A stretch of DNA of 64,000 bases from Vicinamibacterales bacterium (lineage in GTDB: Bacteria; Acidobacteriota; Vicinamibacteria; Vicinamibacterales; UBA2999): NCBI GenBank assembly GCA_041659285.1, contig JBAZYO010000002.1:434001-498000 (forward strand). Direction: 5' to 3'. The translations under genes and the position numbers were made by a program. Shown piece after piece: positions 34,856 through 43,696 of this stretch (position 1 is its first letter; each line of letters begins with the position of its first letter). The notes beneath the pieces are model-generated. The model worked only from the letters and a program-made list of their open reading frames with translations. It was not told the DNA's origin and did not search any database.

Positions 34856-35874
34856 AACCTCAACGCGTTCTGACCCTCGTCCACAAAGGCCTCGAACCGC
34901 CAGACGAGGCGCCCGACAAGGAGGTCGCGTCCACCGCGTCGTGGCGCATGGAGTATGACGTCGTCCAGACGCTCCGCGCCCTCGGCCACGAGCTGCGCGT
35001 GATCGGCGTGCACGACGACCTCACGCCGATCCGCAGCTCGATCGAAGACTTCAAGCCCTCGATCACCTTCAACCTGATGGAGGCGTTCGACGACGTGGTG
35101 GTGTTCGACCAGAACGTGGTGAGCTACCTCGAGTTGCTGAAGGTGCCGTACACCGGCTGCAACCCGCGGGGCCTGACGCTGTCGCGCGACAAGGGCCTGG
35201 CCAAGAAGCTGATGGCGTATCACCGCATCCCGGTGCCCGACTTCCTGGTGGTGCCGCTCGGCCGCAAGCCGAAGTTGCCCAAGCGCCTCCACTTCCCGCT
35301 GATCGTCAAGTCGCTGACCTACGAGTCGTCCACGGGCATTTCACAGGCGTCGGTGGTCGAGAACGACGAGCAGCTGAACAGGCGCGTGCAGTTCATCCAC
35401 GACACCATCATGACCCCCGCCATCGTCGAGGAATTCATCGACGGCCGCGAGCTCTACGTCGGCGTACTCGGCAACGATCGCCTGCAGGTGCTCCCGGTGT
35501 GGGAGATGTCGTTCTCGAAGATGCCCGAGAACAGCTGGCGCATCGCCACCGAGCGGGTGAAGTGGAGCGTCAAGTACCAGAAGAAGCACGGCATCGACAC
35601 GGCGGAGGCGGGGCTGCCGGACGACATCACGGCGAAGGTGCAGCACCTCGCCAAGCGCGTCTACCGCGCGCTGGATCTCAGCGGCTACGCGCGCGTTGAC
35701 CTTCGCATGAAGGCCAACGGCGACTTGTTCGTGATTGAGGCCAACCCGAATCCGCAGCTGGCGCAGGGTGAAGACTTCGCCGAGTCGGCCCGGCGAGCGG
35801 GCGTGTCGTATGCCAAGCTCATCGAGCGGATCATCGGCCTCGGGCTGCAGTGGCAGCCGTCGCGCATGGCGTAA
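34852..35874 (+). CDS. D-Ala-D-Ala ligase-like ATP-grasp enzyme
   Basis: 340 residues from TTG 34852, overlapping the peptidase stop. The ATP-grasp core shows GCNPRGLTLSRDKGLAKKLM, FPLIVKSLTYESSTGISQAS, VEEFIDGRELYVGVLG and the Mg-binding RVDLRMKANGDLFVIEANPNPQL. It forms an amide bond by ATP-dependent carboxylate activation. It is not clustered with mur/fts genes, and the N-terminal lobe differs from housekeeping Ddl, so a peptide-like product other than D-Ala-D-Ala is likely. Confidence 0.8.
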   Translation: MKPQRVLTLVHKGLEPPDEAPDKEVASTASWRMEYDVVQTLRALGHELRVIGVHDDLTPIRSSIEDFKPSITFNLMEAFDDVVVFDQNVVSYLELLKVPYTGCNPRGLTLSRDKGLAKKLMAYHRIPVPDFLVVPLGRKPKLPKRLHFPLIVKSLTYESSTGISQASVVENDEQLNRRVQFIHDTIMTPAIVEEFIDGRELYVGVLGNDRLQVLPVWEMSFSKMPENSWRIATERVKWSVKYQKKHGIDTAEAGLPDDITAKVQHLAKRVYRALDLSGYARVDLRMKANGDLFVIEANPNPQLAQGEDFAESARRAGVSYAKLIERIIGLGLQWQPSRMA

Positions 35875-35880
35875 GGGCGA

Positions 35881-35971
35881 ATTGGGGTCAGGTCAAGAAA
35901 ATCACAGTTTGGGATAGTTGGGGTCTGACCCCAATCATCCCAAACTGTGATTTTCTTGACCTGACCCCAAT
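35881..35971. repeat. Perfect 35-bp inverted repeat with an inner palindrome
   Basis: Arms 35881-35915 and 35937-35971 are exact reverse complements (ends attggggtcagg / cctgaccccaat). The 21-nt loop itself contains the palindrome ttggggtc-t-gaccccaa. The element fills the gap between the convergent ATP-grasp and NHL genes and may work as a bidirectional terminator. Confidence 0.92.
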
Positions 35972-35976
35972 CATCC

Positions 35977-37050
35977 CTATTTCGTCGGCTTCAGCGTCAG
36001 CTTCTGCATGCGCCAGTTGAGCAACTCGCCCACGTAGAGCTCGTTCTCCGACGGGCAGGCAATCTCGTGGATCCAGCCGAACTGCTTGGGCTGGTGCCCG
36101 GACTTGCCGAGCATCCCCAGCACCTTGCCGTCGAGCGACAGCTTGTAGATGCGGCCGGGGAACGCGTCGGCGGAATAGAGATACTGCGTCGGCCCGCCCG
36201 ACACGCAAATCGCCCACGGCGCGCCGCTCTGGGCGGTGGCGCCCTCCGGCGTCGGCGTGTTGCCAAACCACGGCTGCGTCCCCGCCGGCACCGGCACGTC
36301 GATGGTGATCGTCCGCAGGTGGTTGCCGTCGGGATCGAACACCTGGATGCGGCGGTTACCGCGGTCGGCCACGTAGATGTTGCCCTTGGCGTCGTTGGCG
36401 ATACTGTGCGGCGTGTTGAACTCGCCTTCCTTGGTGCCGCGCTCGCCCCACGACTTCACCCAGTCACCGTCCTTGGTGAACTTGGCGACGCGCGAGTTGA
36501 TATAGCCGTCGCTGATGAAGATGTTGCCCTGCGTGTCCCACGCCACGTCGGTCGGCTCGCGGAACTGCCCGTTGACGTGCGGGCGAACCGGGGTGACGCG
36601 CGTCCACGGCTCGGCGTGGTCCGACGCTTCCTTCTTGCGGCCGAACACCATCACGACCCGGCCTTCGGGGTTGAACTTGACCACCATGTCAGAGCCCTTG
36701 TCGATGGCCCAGATGTTGTCGTCCTTGTCGACGCGGACGACGTGGGCGTAGGCCCAGGCGTAGAGGCCCTTGCCGATCTCGCGGATGAACTTGCCGTCGG
36801 GCCCGAACTCGAGCAACTGCGACGCCGTCGCGGCGTAGGCCGGGCCGCTGGCGCTGTTGCCGCGGTTGTAGATGAAGATGTGCTTCTTCGAATTGACGGC
36901 CACGCCCGAGACCTCGCCCAGGTGCATGTCGGGCGGCAACTTCAGGAAGTTGATGTCGGAATCGAACGGAATCTCAGGCACCGCCTGCTGCTGCGCGGCA
37001 GCAAACGACGAACCCGTCACAATTACCAGCGCAATGAGCCAGCGTTTCAT
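35977..37050 (-). CDS. Exported NHL-repeat beta-propeller, peptidyl-hydroxyglycine lyase-like (copy 2)
   Basis: 357 residues with a signal peptide (1-20). NHL blades include GEVSGVAVNSKKHIFIYNRG, YAHVVRVDKDDNIWAIDKGS, EPTDVAWDTQGNIFISDGYI, PHSIANDAKGNIYVADRGN and WIHEIACPSENELYVGELL. It shares the VAVN/YNRG start with the protein at 17594-18673. Function is unknown beyond the propeller fold; lyase activity is only suggested by family naming. Confidence 0.85.
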   Translation of the reverse strand: MKRWLIALVIVTGSSFAAAQQQAVPEIPFDSDINFLKLPPDMHLGEVSGVAVNSKKHIFIYNRGNSASGPAYAATASQLLEFGPDGKFIREIGKGLYAWAYAHVVRVDKDDNIWAIDKGSDMVVKFNPEGRVVMVFGRKKEASDHAEPWTRVTPVRPHVNGQFREPTDVAWDTQGNIFISDGYINSRVAKFTKDGDWVKSWGERGTKEGEFNTPHSIANDAKGNIYVADRGNRRIQVFDPDGNHLRTITIDVPVPAGTQPWFGNTPTPEGATAQSGAPWAICVSGGPTQYLYSADAFPGRIYKLSLDGKVLGMLGKSGHQPKQFGWIHEIACPSENELYVGELLNWRMQKLTLKPTK

Positions 37051-37116
37051 TTATCCCCCTCAGAACACAGTGTCTAACCCGCCCCGGCAACCCCGGGCGT
37101 GCGACACACTTTATCG

Positions 37117-37950
37117 CTATTTCGGCAGCAGCGGCCTCAGCTTCGAGGATTGTTCGATGGCATCCCGGCACGACTCGCCCGGCGGGCCGCCGGCCGCGTC
37201 TCTCACCAGGGCCGGCGTCGCGCCGGCATCGTGCTTCAACAGGTAGCCGAGCGTGGCCACCCGCACGTCGCACGACCACGACCGTCCGCCAGCGGCGTAG
37301 GCCTGCCTGATGCGGCCGACCATGGCCGCGGAGCCAAACCGCTCGAGGCGGACCGCGGCATCGATTCGCTCGTCGAGAATCCCCTGCTGCAGCCCCCGCA
37401 GCCAGATCTCGTCGAACTCGGCGAACGCGGCGTCGGGCAGCGCCGACAGCGTCGTCATTGAGACGCGCAACTCGTTGCGTCCCAGCTCCGACAGCATCAA
37501 CGGCCGCGCCTCTTGCGGCGCCAGATCGAACAACCGGCGCAGGGCGATATCCCGCAGCTTCGCCGATTCATCCGGTGGATTTTGATAGAGCGCCTTGATC
37601 ACGGGGCCCATCGCCGAGAATCGAAAGCGATCCCAGTTCCAGAACAGCAGGTTGAACTGGACCTCGAAATCCACCAGGCGGAACGCGGCGGCGGCCTCTT
37701 GCGGGAAGTTCTTGAGCGCGGGACCGAACTTGCCGACCAGGCGGGTGTCTTCGTAGCGGCCCAGGTCGGCCAGTTCGTCGGCGATCTCGGCGGTGAGCGC
37801 GCCCGGTCCGCCGCCGACGGCGACCGCTTGCGCCCGGGCGGTCGCCGCCCGCTCGAGTTCCGCATCCGACGCGGTCTGCGCGAACGTCGCGGCCGCTGGC
37901 ACCAGCCACGCGACCATCACGAACGGCACGAGTGCCCGGCGGAGTCTCAC
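37117..37950 (-). CDS. Exported helical protein of unknown function
   Basis: 277 residues from GTG 37950, which overlaps the stop of the upstream DUF1028 gene (GTGA). A longer frame exists but runs into that gene. There is a signal peptide (RRALVPFVMVAWLVPAAATFAQ). The mature part is mostly helical with repeated Leu/Ala pairs (LRDIALRRLFDLAPQEARPL, VATLGYLLKHDAGATPALV), suggestive of HEAT-like repeats. The coupling suggests work with the DUF1028 protein. I do not recognise the family. Confidence 0.65.
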   Translation of the reverse strand: MRLRRALVPFVMVAWLVPAAATFAQTASDAELERAATARAQAVAVGGGPGALTAEIADELADLGRYEDTRLVGKFGPALKNFPQEAAAAFRLVDFEVQFNLLFWNWDRFRFSAMGPVIKALYQNPPDESAKLRDIALRRLFDLAPQEARPLMLSELGRNELRVSMTTLSALPDAAFAEFDEIWLRGLQQGILDERIDAAVRLERFGSAAMVGRIRQAYAAGGRSWSCDVRVATLGYLLKHDAGATPALVRDAAGGPPGESCRDAIEQSSKLRPLLPK

Positions 37951-38993
37951 TGCGCGATCAGGCGGGCAAATTCGGGCAGTCCCTTCAGCGCAGCGAACAG
38001 CGGGTCCGCGGCGGCCTGTGGCTTCCACTGTTTGGGCTGGCGGCGAATGGCCTGCGCCAGCTGGTCGAGCGCCTGCCTGGTGTCGCCGGCTTGCGCGTAG
38101 CGCTGCGCCAGCGCGTAGATCGCCGGCTCGCTGCGCGGGTTGATCGCAAGCGCCTTCTTCTGCTCGGAGATGGCGTCGGCGAACTTCCCTTCCTTGGCCA
38201 GCTGCGCGGAGCGCTCGGTCAGGCGGTTCGGCACGCCGAGCGTCATGTTCAGCAGACGGCGCAGCTCCTTGAACGGCTCTTCCGCATCGTCCACGCGCAG
38301 GTCGACGATGCGCTCGACGGTGGATTCGGAATTGGGCGGCAACGGCCGCACCACCAGGATCCCGGCGGACTGCATGCCGCGCGTATCGCCGCCCTTCGAC
38401 TGCCCGGCATCGAGCGCGTCCATCAGGCGTTCGGCCATCGAGCCCTTGCCGTTCTGATACGCCGCGGCCATCGCCTTCACCACCTCTTCACTCGCCAGCG
38501 TGTTGCCTTGCGCGGAGAAGTTGAGGCCGGCGGCATGGCCGGCGAAGCCGCCGAGGTGCACGAGGTCCTTCGGGTCCGAGTTGCGATCGATCACGCGCTT
38601 GCCGGTGTAGACCGCCGAGCGTCCCTTGGTATCGATCACCGCCACCTGGCGGGTATCACGTCCCGGATCCTCATCCGTAATCCGCTTGACGACTTCCGCT
38701 GGCGACAGGCCCTGCTCGAGCAGGGCAATGGCCTTGGGGCCGTACTGGCGATTCGCCGACGCCTGGGTGGCCACGGCGCCGACGCCGGGTTTCGCGTACG
38801 GCACCGCGGCGCCCGCCCCGAATGCGCGCGACTGGACCCCGACGCCGAGCTCGTTGGTGGCCGGATCGAAGGCGATGATCGAGAAGGTGCCGAACCAGGG
38901 ATCCCCGGCGGTGGCGGGCTTCGGCGCATCTTGAGCCTGCAAGGTCACCGAGGCCAACAAGGCGACAACGAATAGTCGAGTCATAGCGGCCAC
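37947..38993 (-). CDS. DUF1028 protein with C-terminal TPR-like region
   Basis: 348 residues with a signal peptide (1-20). DUF1028 spans residues about 28-240 (FSIIAFDPATNELGVGVQSR, GVGAVATQASANRQYGP, NTLASEEVVKAMAAAY, GDTRGMQSAGILVV), a family related to Ntn hydrolases with unconfirmed activity. Residues 260-345 look like TPR helices (AISEQKKALAINPRSEPAIY). It is followed by a coupled exported helical protein. A second DUF1028 protein is at 50839-52239. Confidence 0.85.
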   Translation of the reverse strand: MAAMTRLFVVALLASVTLQAQDAPKPATAGDPWFGTFSIIAFDPATNELGVGVQSRAFGAGAAVPYAKPGVGAVATQASANRQYGPKAIALLEQGLSPAEVVKRITDEDPGRDTRQVAVIDTKGRSAVYTGKRVIDRNSDPKDLVHLGGFAGHAAGLNFSAQGNTLASEEVVKAMAAAYQNGKGSMAERLMDALDAGQSKGGDTRGMQSAGILVVRPLPPNSESTVERIVDLRVDDAEEPFKELRRLLNMTLGVPNRLTERSAQLAKEGKFADAISEQKKALAINPRSEPAIYALAQRYAQAGDTRQALDQLAQAIRRQPKQWKPQAAADPLFAALKGLPEFARLIAQ

Positions 38994-39026
38994 AGTCTAG
39001 CGAACAATTGAGGCGCCGCGGGAGGC

Positions 39027-39236
39027 CTACTGATCGCCGAGCAGCCGCTTCAACTTGGCCACGTCGCCGATGATCTCGACGGCGCCGCAGTCGCGGCACA
39101 TCAAAGCCTTGGTCATCACGTCGCCGGTCTGCATGGTCAGAAATTTCGAGTCACTGGGACGGAACGTCAGGCGCACCGGCGAATACACTGCGCCGCCCGC
39201 GATAAATTCACCGCCGCATCGAGCACAGTTGGCCAT
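39027..39236 (-). CDS. Small zinc-ribbon protein
   Basis: 69 residues with two CxxC pairs (C4/C7 and C47/C50) typical of a zinc ribbon. No signal peptide. The second knuckle reads MCRDCGAVEIIGDV. A CACAATAGGCC stretch before the ATG could be a weak -10. Function is unknown; such proteins often bind nucleic acid or act as accessory subunits. Confidence 0.75.
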   Translation of the reverse strand: MANCARCGGEFIAGGAVYSPVRLTFRPSDSKFLTMQTGDVMTKALMCRDCGAVEIIGDVAKLKRLLGDQ

Positions 39237-39325
39237 GGCCTATTGTGCCTCAGCAACCACCGAGTCGCTTGGAGTTGCGCCAGACTGTGCAGTTGTGTCC
39301 GCCGGCGCGCGGGCACCGCGGTCCT

Positions 39326-41038
39326 TCACGCCGGCGTTCGGTCCATCGCTTCGAGCGCGCGGACGCCGGTGCGCATGCCGAGCAGCCACGTCGCCAGGCT
39401 GAGGATCCCCGCCGACGCGAAGCAAAGGTAGAACAGCACCTGCTGCGTGTCGGTGAGCGGCCGCTGGCGGACCTGGCTGAACAGGTAGACGCTCGACGGC
39501 CACCCGAGCAGCCCGATCATCACGATGATGAACAACACCGCCACGATCATGAAGGCGACGCCGCCGTAGGAGCCGGCCACCTGGCTGGGGTTGTCGGCGG
39601 CAAAGCGCGGGTAGCGGGCGCCGAGCCCGGTGGCGAGGCCCACCAGCGCGAACGCCATGAACACGATCGCCACCGCCGACAGCCGCTTCAGGAATGGGTC
39701 CACGCCCAGCAGCTCGTTGCCGGTAACGATGAGAACCTCGGTCAGCAACAGCACCGGCACCAGGCCGGTCCAGAACTTCGACCACAGGAAGTCGCGCAGC
39801 GAAATCGGCGCCGAGCGGATGATCCAGAACGCCGAGCCTTCGGCCGACACCGCCGGAAACACGAACCGCACGGCCACCGTTGACATCACGAACGACGCCA
39901 TGGCCAGGTTGAGGAACGCATAGAGGTTCTTGACCACGCCGCTCATGTACGGCAGGCGATCGAGGTCGAGCACCTTGAAGTTGTAGAGATAGACGAGCAT
40001 CAGGGCGACCAGCAGCAGCAATTGCGACCACTGGCTCACGTCCCGCAAGAACACCTTCAGGTCTTTCACCAGCAGGTGGCGCCGCACCGGCGACAGCGGC
40101 AGCAGCCCGGCCAGCCGATCGACGACCCGCCACTGCGCGAACCGCGCCTTGCGCGCCTCCTGCGACTTGCTGAACCCGGCGAAGTGCCAGCGCTCGAACG
40201 CCGCGCCCACCAGCACCACCACCGCCGCCGCGGTCGTCCACAACGCGGCAATGTGCAACCAGTCGCGGCCGCCATGCACGCCGGCAAACAGCGCCTCCCC
40301 GGCCCAGAACGACGGCAGCAGCGGCGTGATCGGCGACTGGAGCGTGGCGAAGAACGCGGTCACTTCCGGCATCGACTCGACGCGCAGCAGGCGTTCCGGC
40401 TGGAGGAAGCGGAGCAGCAGCACGATGCTGGTCGCGAACACCAGGCCCATGAACATCAGGATGTCGCGCGCGCGCTGGGCCTGAAACACGTTGACGAGCA
40501 GGAGCGTGACCGCGGCGCCGACGCCGACCGGAATCACGACGAACGGCACCACGGTCAGGATGGCGATGGGGATGAACGACAGCGGCGCGCACTTGGCGGC
40601 GCCGATGCCGGCCAGCACGGGCACCAGGAAGACCACCACCATCCAGCCCGACTGCCCCAGCGTCCGCGCGAATCGCGCCAGGAACAGCCGCCGCGGCGCC
40701 ACCGGCGCCGCGAGGATCAGCCGCAGGTCCTCCGACAGGAAGAAGGTGGACAGCGAGGTCACCACCGCGCTGAACGCGAGGAACGACAGGAAGGTGAGAA
40801 ACAGCCACGACAGGCCGATGCGAATCAGGTAGTCGCCCAGTTCGGTGTAGTCCGCGGCCTGCCAGGTGACCCAGAACGAGCCGGTGAACAGCGCGCCGAT
40901 CACGGCCACGGCGATGCCGCCGAACATCAGGCCGCGCAGCAGGTCGCCCTTCTCGCGCCGCCGCGCGCGATTGCGCGACGCCCACCATGTGGGCAGCAGC
41001 AAGTACGGAAACGGCCGGACTTCCGATGCGGTCTTCAC
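39326..41038 (-). CDS. ABC exporter permease (putative ABC exporter family)
   Basis: 570 residues from GTG 41038; no ATG lies upstream in frame before the ATPase stop. About 14-16 hydrophobic segments are present (GIAVAVIGALFTGSFWVTW, LSFLAFSAVVTSLSTFF, LLLLVALMLVYLYNF, FMIVAVLFIIVMIGLLG). It pairs with the ATPase encoded 86 bp upstream. The substrate is unknown. Confidence 0.8.
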   Translation of the reverse strand: MKTASEVRPFPYLLLPTWWASRNRARRREKGDLLRGLMFGGIAVAVIGALFTGSFWVTWQAADYTELGDYLIRIGLSWLFLTFLSFLAFSAVVTSLSTFFLSEDLRLILAAPVAPRRLFLARFARTLGQSGWMVVVFLVPVLAGIGAAKCAPLSFIPIAILTVVPFVVIPVGVGAAVTLLLVNVFQAQRARDILMFMGLVFATSIVLLLRFLQPERLLRVESMPEVTAFFATLQSPITPLLPSFWAGEALFAGVHGGRDWLHIAALWTTAAAVVVLVGAAFERWHFAGFSKSQEARKARFAQWRVVDRLAGLLPLSPVRRHLLVKDLKVFLRDVSQWSQLLLLVALMLVYLYNFKVLDLDRLPYMSGVVKNLYAFLNLAMASFVMSTVAVRFVFPAVSAEGSAFWIIRSAPISLRDFLWSKFWTGLVPVLLLTEVLIVTGNELLGVDPFLKRLSAVAIVFMAFALVGLATGLGARYPRFAADNPSQVAGSYGGVAFMIVAVLFIIVMIGLLGWPSSVYLFSQVRQRPLTDTQQVLFYLCFASAGILSLATWLLGMRTGVRALEAMDRTPA

Positions 41039-41124
41039 CGAAATGGCCCAACCAGCGATGACCTGCGCGCGTGGCAGACCGCGACAACGGAGCGGACAAG
41101 AGGTGCTTCGAGCGTGATCGCCAT

Positions 41125-41877
41125 TTAGACGATGTCGTCAATCTCCTGAAGCCCACCGCCACCGGTGAGTTTCAGGAACACGGGCGTCAGTTCCTCGTCG
41201 CGCGTCCCGGCCATGGCCCGCACGTCCGCCACCGTGCCGTGGGCGATGATCTGGCCCTTCAGGATGATGCTGATCAGGTCGCACATCTCCTGCGCCACTT
41301 CGAGCGTGTGCGTGCTCATCAGGATGGCGACGCCGCGCGACGCCATGCGGCGGAAGATGTCCTTGATCAGCCGCGCGCCCCGCGGGTCGAGGCCGACCAT
41401 CGGCTCGTCCACCAGCACGGCCTTCGGCCGATGCAGGAACGCGGCGCTCATCACCAGCCGCTGCTTCATGCCGTGCGAGAAGCTTTCGACCAGCTCGTGC
41501 TGCCAGCGGCCCAGCTCGAAGATCTCCAGCATCTCGGTGATGCGCGTCTCGGTGTCGCTGCCGTCCATCCCGTAGAGACCGCCGTGAAAGCGCAGGAACT
41601 CCCCGGCGGTGAGCTTGTCGTAGATGAACGGACGGTCGGGAATGAACCCCAACGACGCCTTCGCCGCCTCGGGCTCCCGCGCCAGGTCGTGGCCATTGAC
41701 GAGAATGCGCCCGGCGTCCGGCTTGAGCAGGCCCGCGATCATCCGAATGCTGGTGGTCTTGCCGGCGCCGTTCGGGCCGAGGAAGCCGTGAATCTGCCCC
41801 GGCTCGACGGTGATCGAGACGCCGTCAACGGCGGTGAACTTCCCGAAACGCTTGACCAGATTCTCGACGGCGATCAT
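41125..41877 (-). CDS. ABC transporter ATP-binding protein
   Basis: 250 residues, standard for the family. Walker A is GPNGAGKTTS, the Q-loop lies in SLGFIPDRPF, the signature SFSHGMKQR is a variant of LSGGQ, Walker B is AVLVDEPMVGLD, and the switch His is in STHTLEVAQ. It powers export with the permease at 39326-41038. The ATG overlaps the stop of the transglutaminase gene (ATGA), so the three form one operon. Confidence 0.93.
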   Translation of the reverse strand: MIAVENLVKRFGKFTAVDGVSITVEPGQIHGFLGPNGAGKTTSIRMIAGLLKPDAGRILVNGHDLAREPEAAKASLGFIPDRPFIYDKLTAGEFLRFHGGLYGMDGSDTETRITEMLEIFELGRWQHELVESFSHGMKQRLVMSAAFLHRPKAVLVDEPMVGLDPRGARLIKDIFRRMASRGVAILMSTHTLEVAQEMCDLISIILKGQIIAHGTVADVRAMAGTRDEELTPVFLKLTGGGGLQEIDDIV

Positions 41878-43505
41878 TTACCACCTGCGCAGCGCGTGAA
41901 CCAGCATCCGCGGTCTTGCCGCTGGGGAATGGGAAGGGCCAGCGCACTCACGTCCGCGTCTTTCCGGCCGACGAGAATCGGCGTCGAGCCGGGGACGACG
42001 TCCACCTGCAGCACCGCCATCCTGACGCGGCCAATCAGCGGCAGGATCGCCGTCTGCTTGTCCAACCCGCCCCGCGCCAGCCGGACGTGGGTGGCGTCGG
42101 CGGGAAACTGGTTGAAGGTCGGGTCCACCGGCAGCCACAGTCCGCGGCCGTTGCCCTCGTCGATGTAGACCTCGGGCCAGGCATGGTAGTAGAACGCACC
42201 GCGCACGTAGACCAGGCCGACGTTGATCCGCGACGGGATGCCCAGCGATCGCGCCAGCGCCACGAACAACACCGTGTGCTCGTTGCAGTCACCGACCTTG
42301 GTCCGCAACACTTCCGTCGCCGACGGCAGGCTCACGGTGGGCTTCTTCTCCACCAGCTGGTTGACCTCGCGGGTCAGCCGCTCGGCCCGCGCCCGCACGC
42401 CGGTGAGGCCCTTCACCATGCGCTCGGCCTCCGCCCGAATCTCGGGCGCGTCGCTTTCGATGAACGCCTCGGGCTTCAGGTAGCGCTCGAGGTCGGGGTC
42501 GGCCGGGCCCGGCTCGAGGCCGCGCGCATCGACCATCTCGATGACGTTGCCGTCAACCGACTGCCCCACCCCCTGCAGATCGCCGCCCGTCAGGTCGGCG
42601 CCGTCCACGCGCATCCGCAGCCGCAGCACGTCCCGCGGCTCGTCGATGCGCATCCGGCGCGGAATGGTCGGGACGACGGCGGAGGCGCCGAGCATGTCTT
42701 CCTGCATGGTCTTCGAGACCGCGAGCGCGGTGGCCTGCTCCTGCGACTCGCGGACCGAGATCAGCCCCATCGGGCTTTCCTCGCGCACGATCTCGCCGGT
42801 GTCGGTGATCCACGCCGTGGTGGTGAGGCCGGAGAACGTCATGTCCACGCGGAACGCGGGGATGGGACGCCCGCCGCCGGTCACCACCTCGCGGTTGCCG
42901 ATGGCCAGCTGCACCGGCGCGTTCTTCATGGTCGCCGGGTCGAACACCATCCACTCGCGGCGCGTCCCGGCCGCCAGGCCTTCACTCGCCAGGCGGCGGC
43001 CGAGGCTCAGCATCAGCGCCGGCGCCTCCTCGAGGTCGCGTGTTTCCGTCCGCGTGCCACTCGCCGAGATGATGTCGAGCGTCAGGCGGAGGCCGTCAAG
43101 CCGCCCGCGGACCGTGAGCGGCCCGGTCCCCGGGTCGAGGGAGAACTCGAAGGTCTTGAGGGCGAACGACCGATCGACGTGCGCCGTGGTCTTCAGGACC
43201 GCGGCCGTGGTCGCGCCGAGGAGGGCGAACTGCAGGCGTCCATCCTCCAGCAGGTCAAACCCGTCATCGGTCCGCTCGACCTGGCTCACAGTGAAGCCGA
43301 TCTTCTCGCCGCGATAGTAGACGCCGCGCCACTGCGCGGTGGTGCCGTAGCGCGCCAGGTCGGTGGCCAGGTTCATGGGTGACGCCTGGAGGTACGACCG
43401 ATTGATCATCACGCCCATGGTCACGACCCAGGCCAGCAGGACCAGGACCGACAGCGGGCGAGTCACGGATCGCGGGAGTGGACGAAGGACACGAACGCGC
43501 GGCAC
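41874..43505 (-). CDS. Membrane-anchored transglutaminase-like protein
   Basis: 543 residues from GTG 43505; GTG 43466 is an alternative. One N-terminal membrane segment (LSVLVLLAWVVTMGVM) is followed by an extracytoplasmic region. The transglutaminase-like core near residues 415-500 has GDCNEHTVLFVALARSLGIP (Cys), YVRGAFYYHAWPEVYIDEG (His) and WLPVDPTFNQFPAD (Asp), a complete papain-like triad. It could act as peptidase or acyl transferase on envelope substrates. TATAAT at 43513-43518 sits 7 nt before the GTG, so the transcript may be leaderless. Confidence 0.8.
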   Translation of the reverse strand: MPRVRVLRPLPRSVTRPLSVLVLLAWVVTMGVMINRSYLQASPMNLATDLARYGTTAQWRGVYYRGEKIGFTVSQVERTDDGFDLLEDGRLQFALLGATTAAVLKTTAHVDRSFALKTFEFSLDPGTGPLTVRGRLDGLRLTLDIISASGTRTETRDLEEAPALMLSLGRRLASEGLAAGTRREWMVFDPATMKNAPVQLAIGNREVVTGGGRPIPAFRVDMTFSGLTTTAWITDTGEIVREESPMGLISVRESQEQATALAVSKTMQEDMLGASAVVPTIPRRMRIDEPRDVLRLRMRVDGADLTGGDLQGVGQSVDGNVIEMVDARGLEPGPADPDLERYLKPEAFIESDAPEIRAEAERMVKGLTGVRARAERLTREVNQLVEKKPTVSLPSATEVLRTKVGDCNEHTVLFVALARSLGIPSRINVGLVYVRGAFYYHAWPEVYIDEGNGRGLWLPVDPTFNQFPADATHVRLARGGLDKQTAILPLIGRVRMAVLQVDVVPGSTPILVGRKDADVSALALPIPQRQDRGCWFTRCAGGK

Positions 43506-43696
43506 CGCCTCGATTATAGGCGGACACCCCGAACGCGCCCGCCAGACCCGCGTTCGGGTCGGCCGTACGTCGGAATTCCGATGCCTGTAGTCGGTGGGCC
43601 GACACCTTTGGCCGTTGCCCCGACAGGACGCTGGCCGGAATGCCGTCACTTCGCGCGGGTTCCGTCCGGGGAACGACCCTTGCTGATGGCCGCCTC

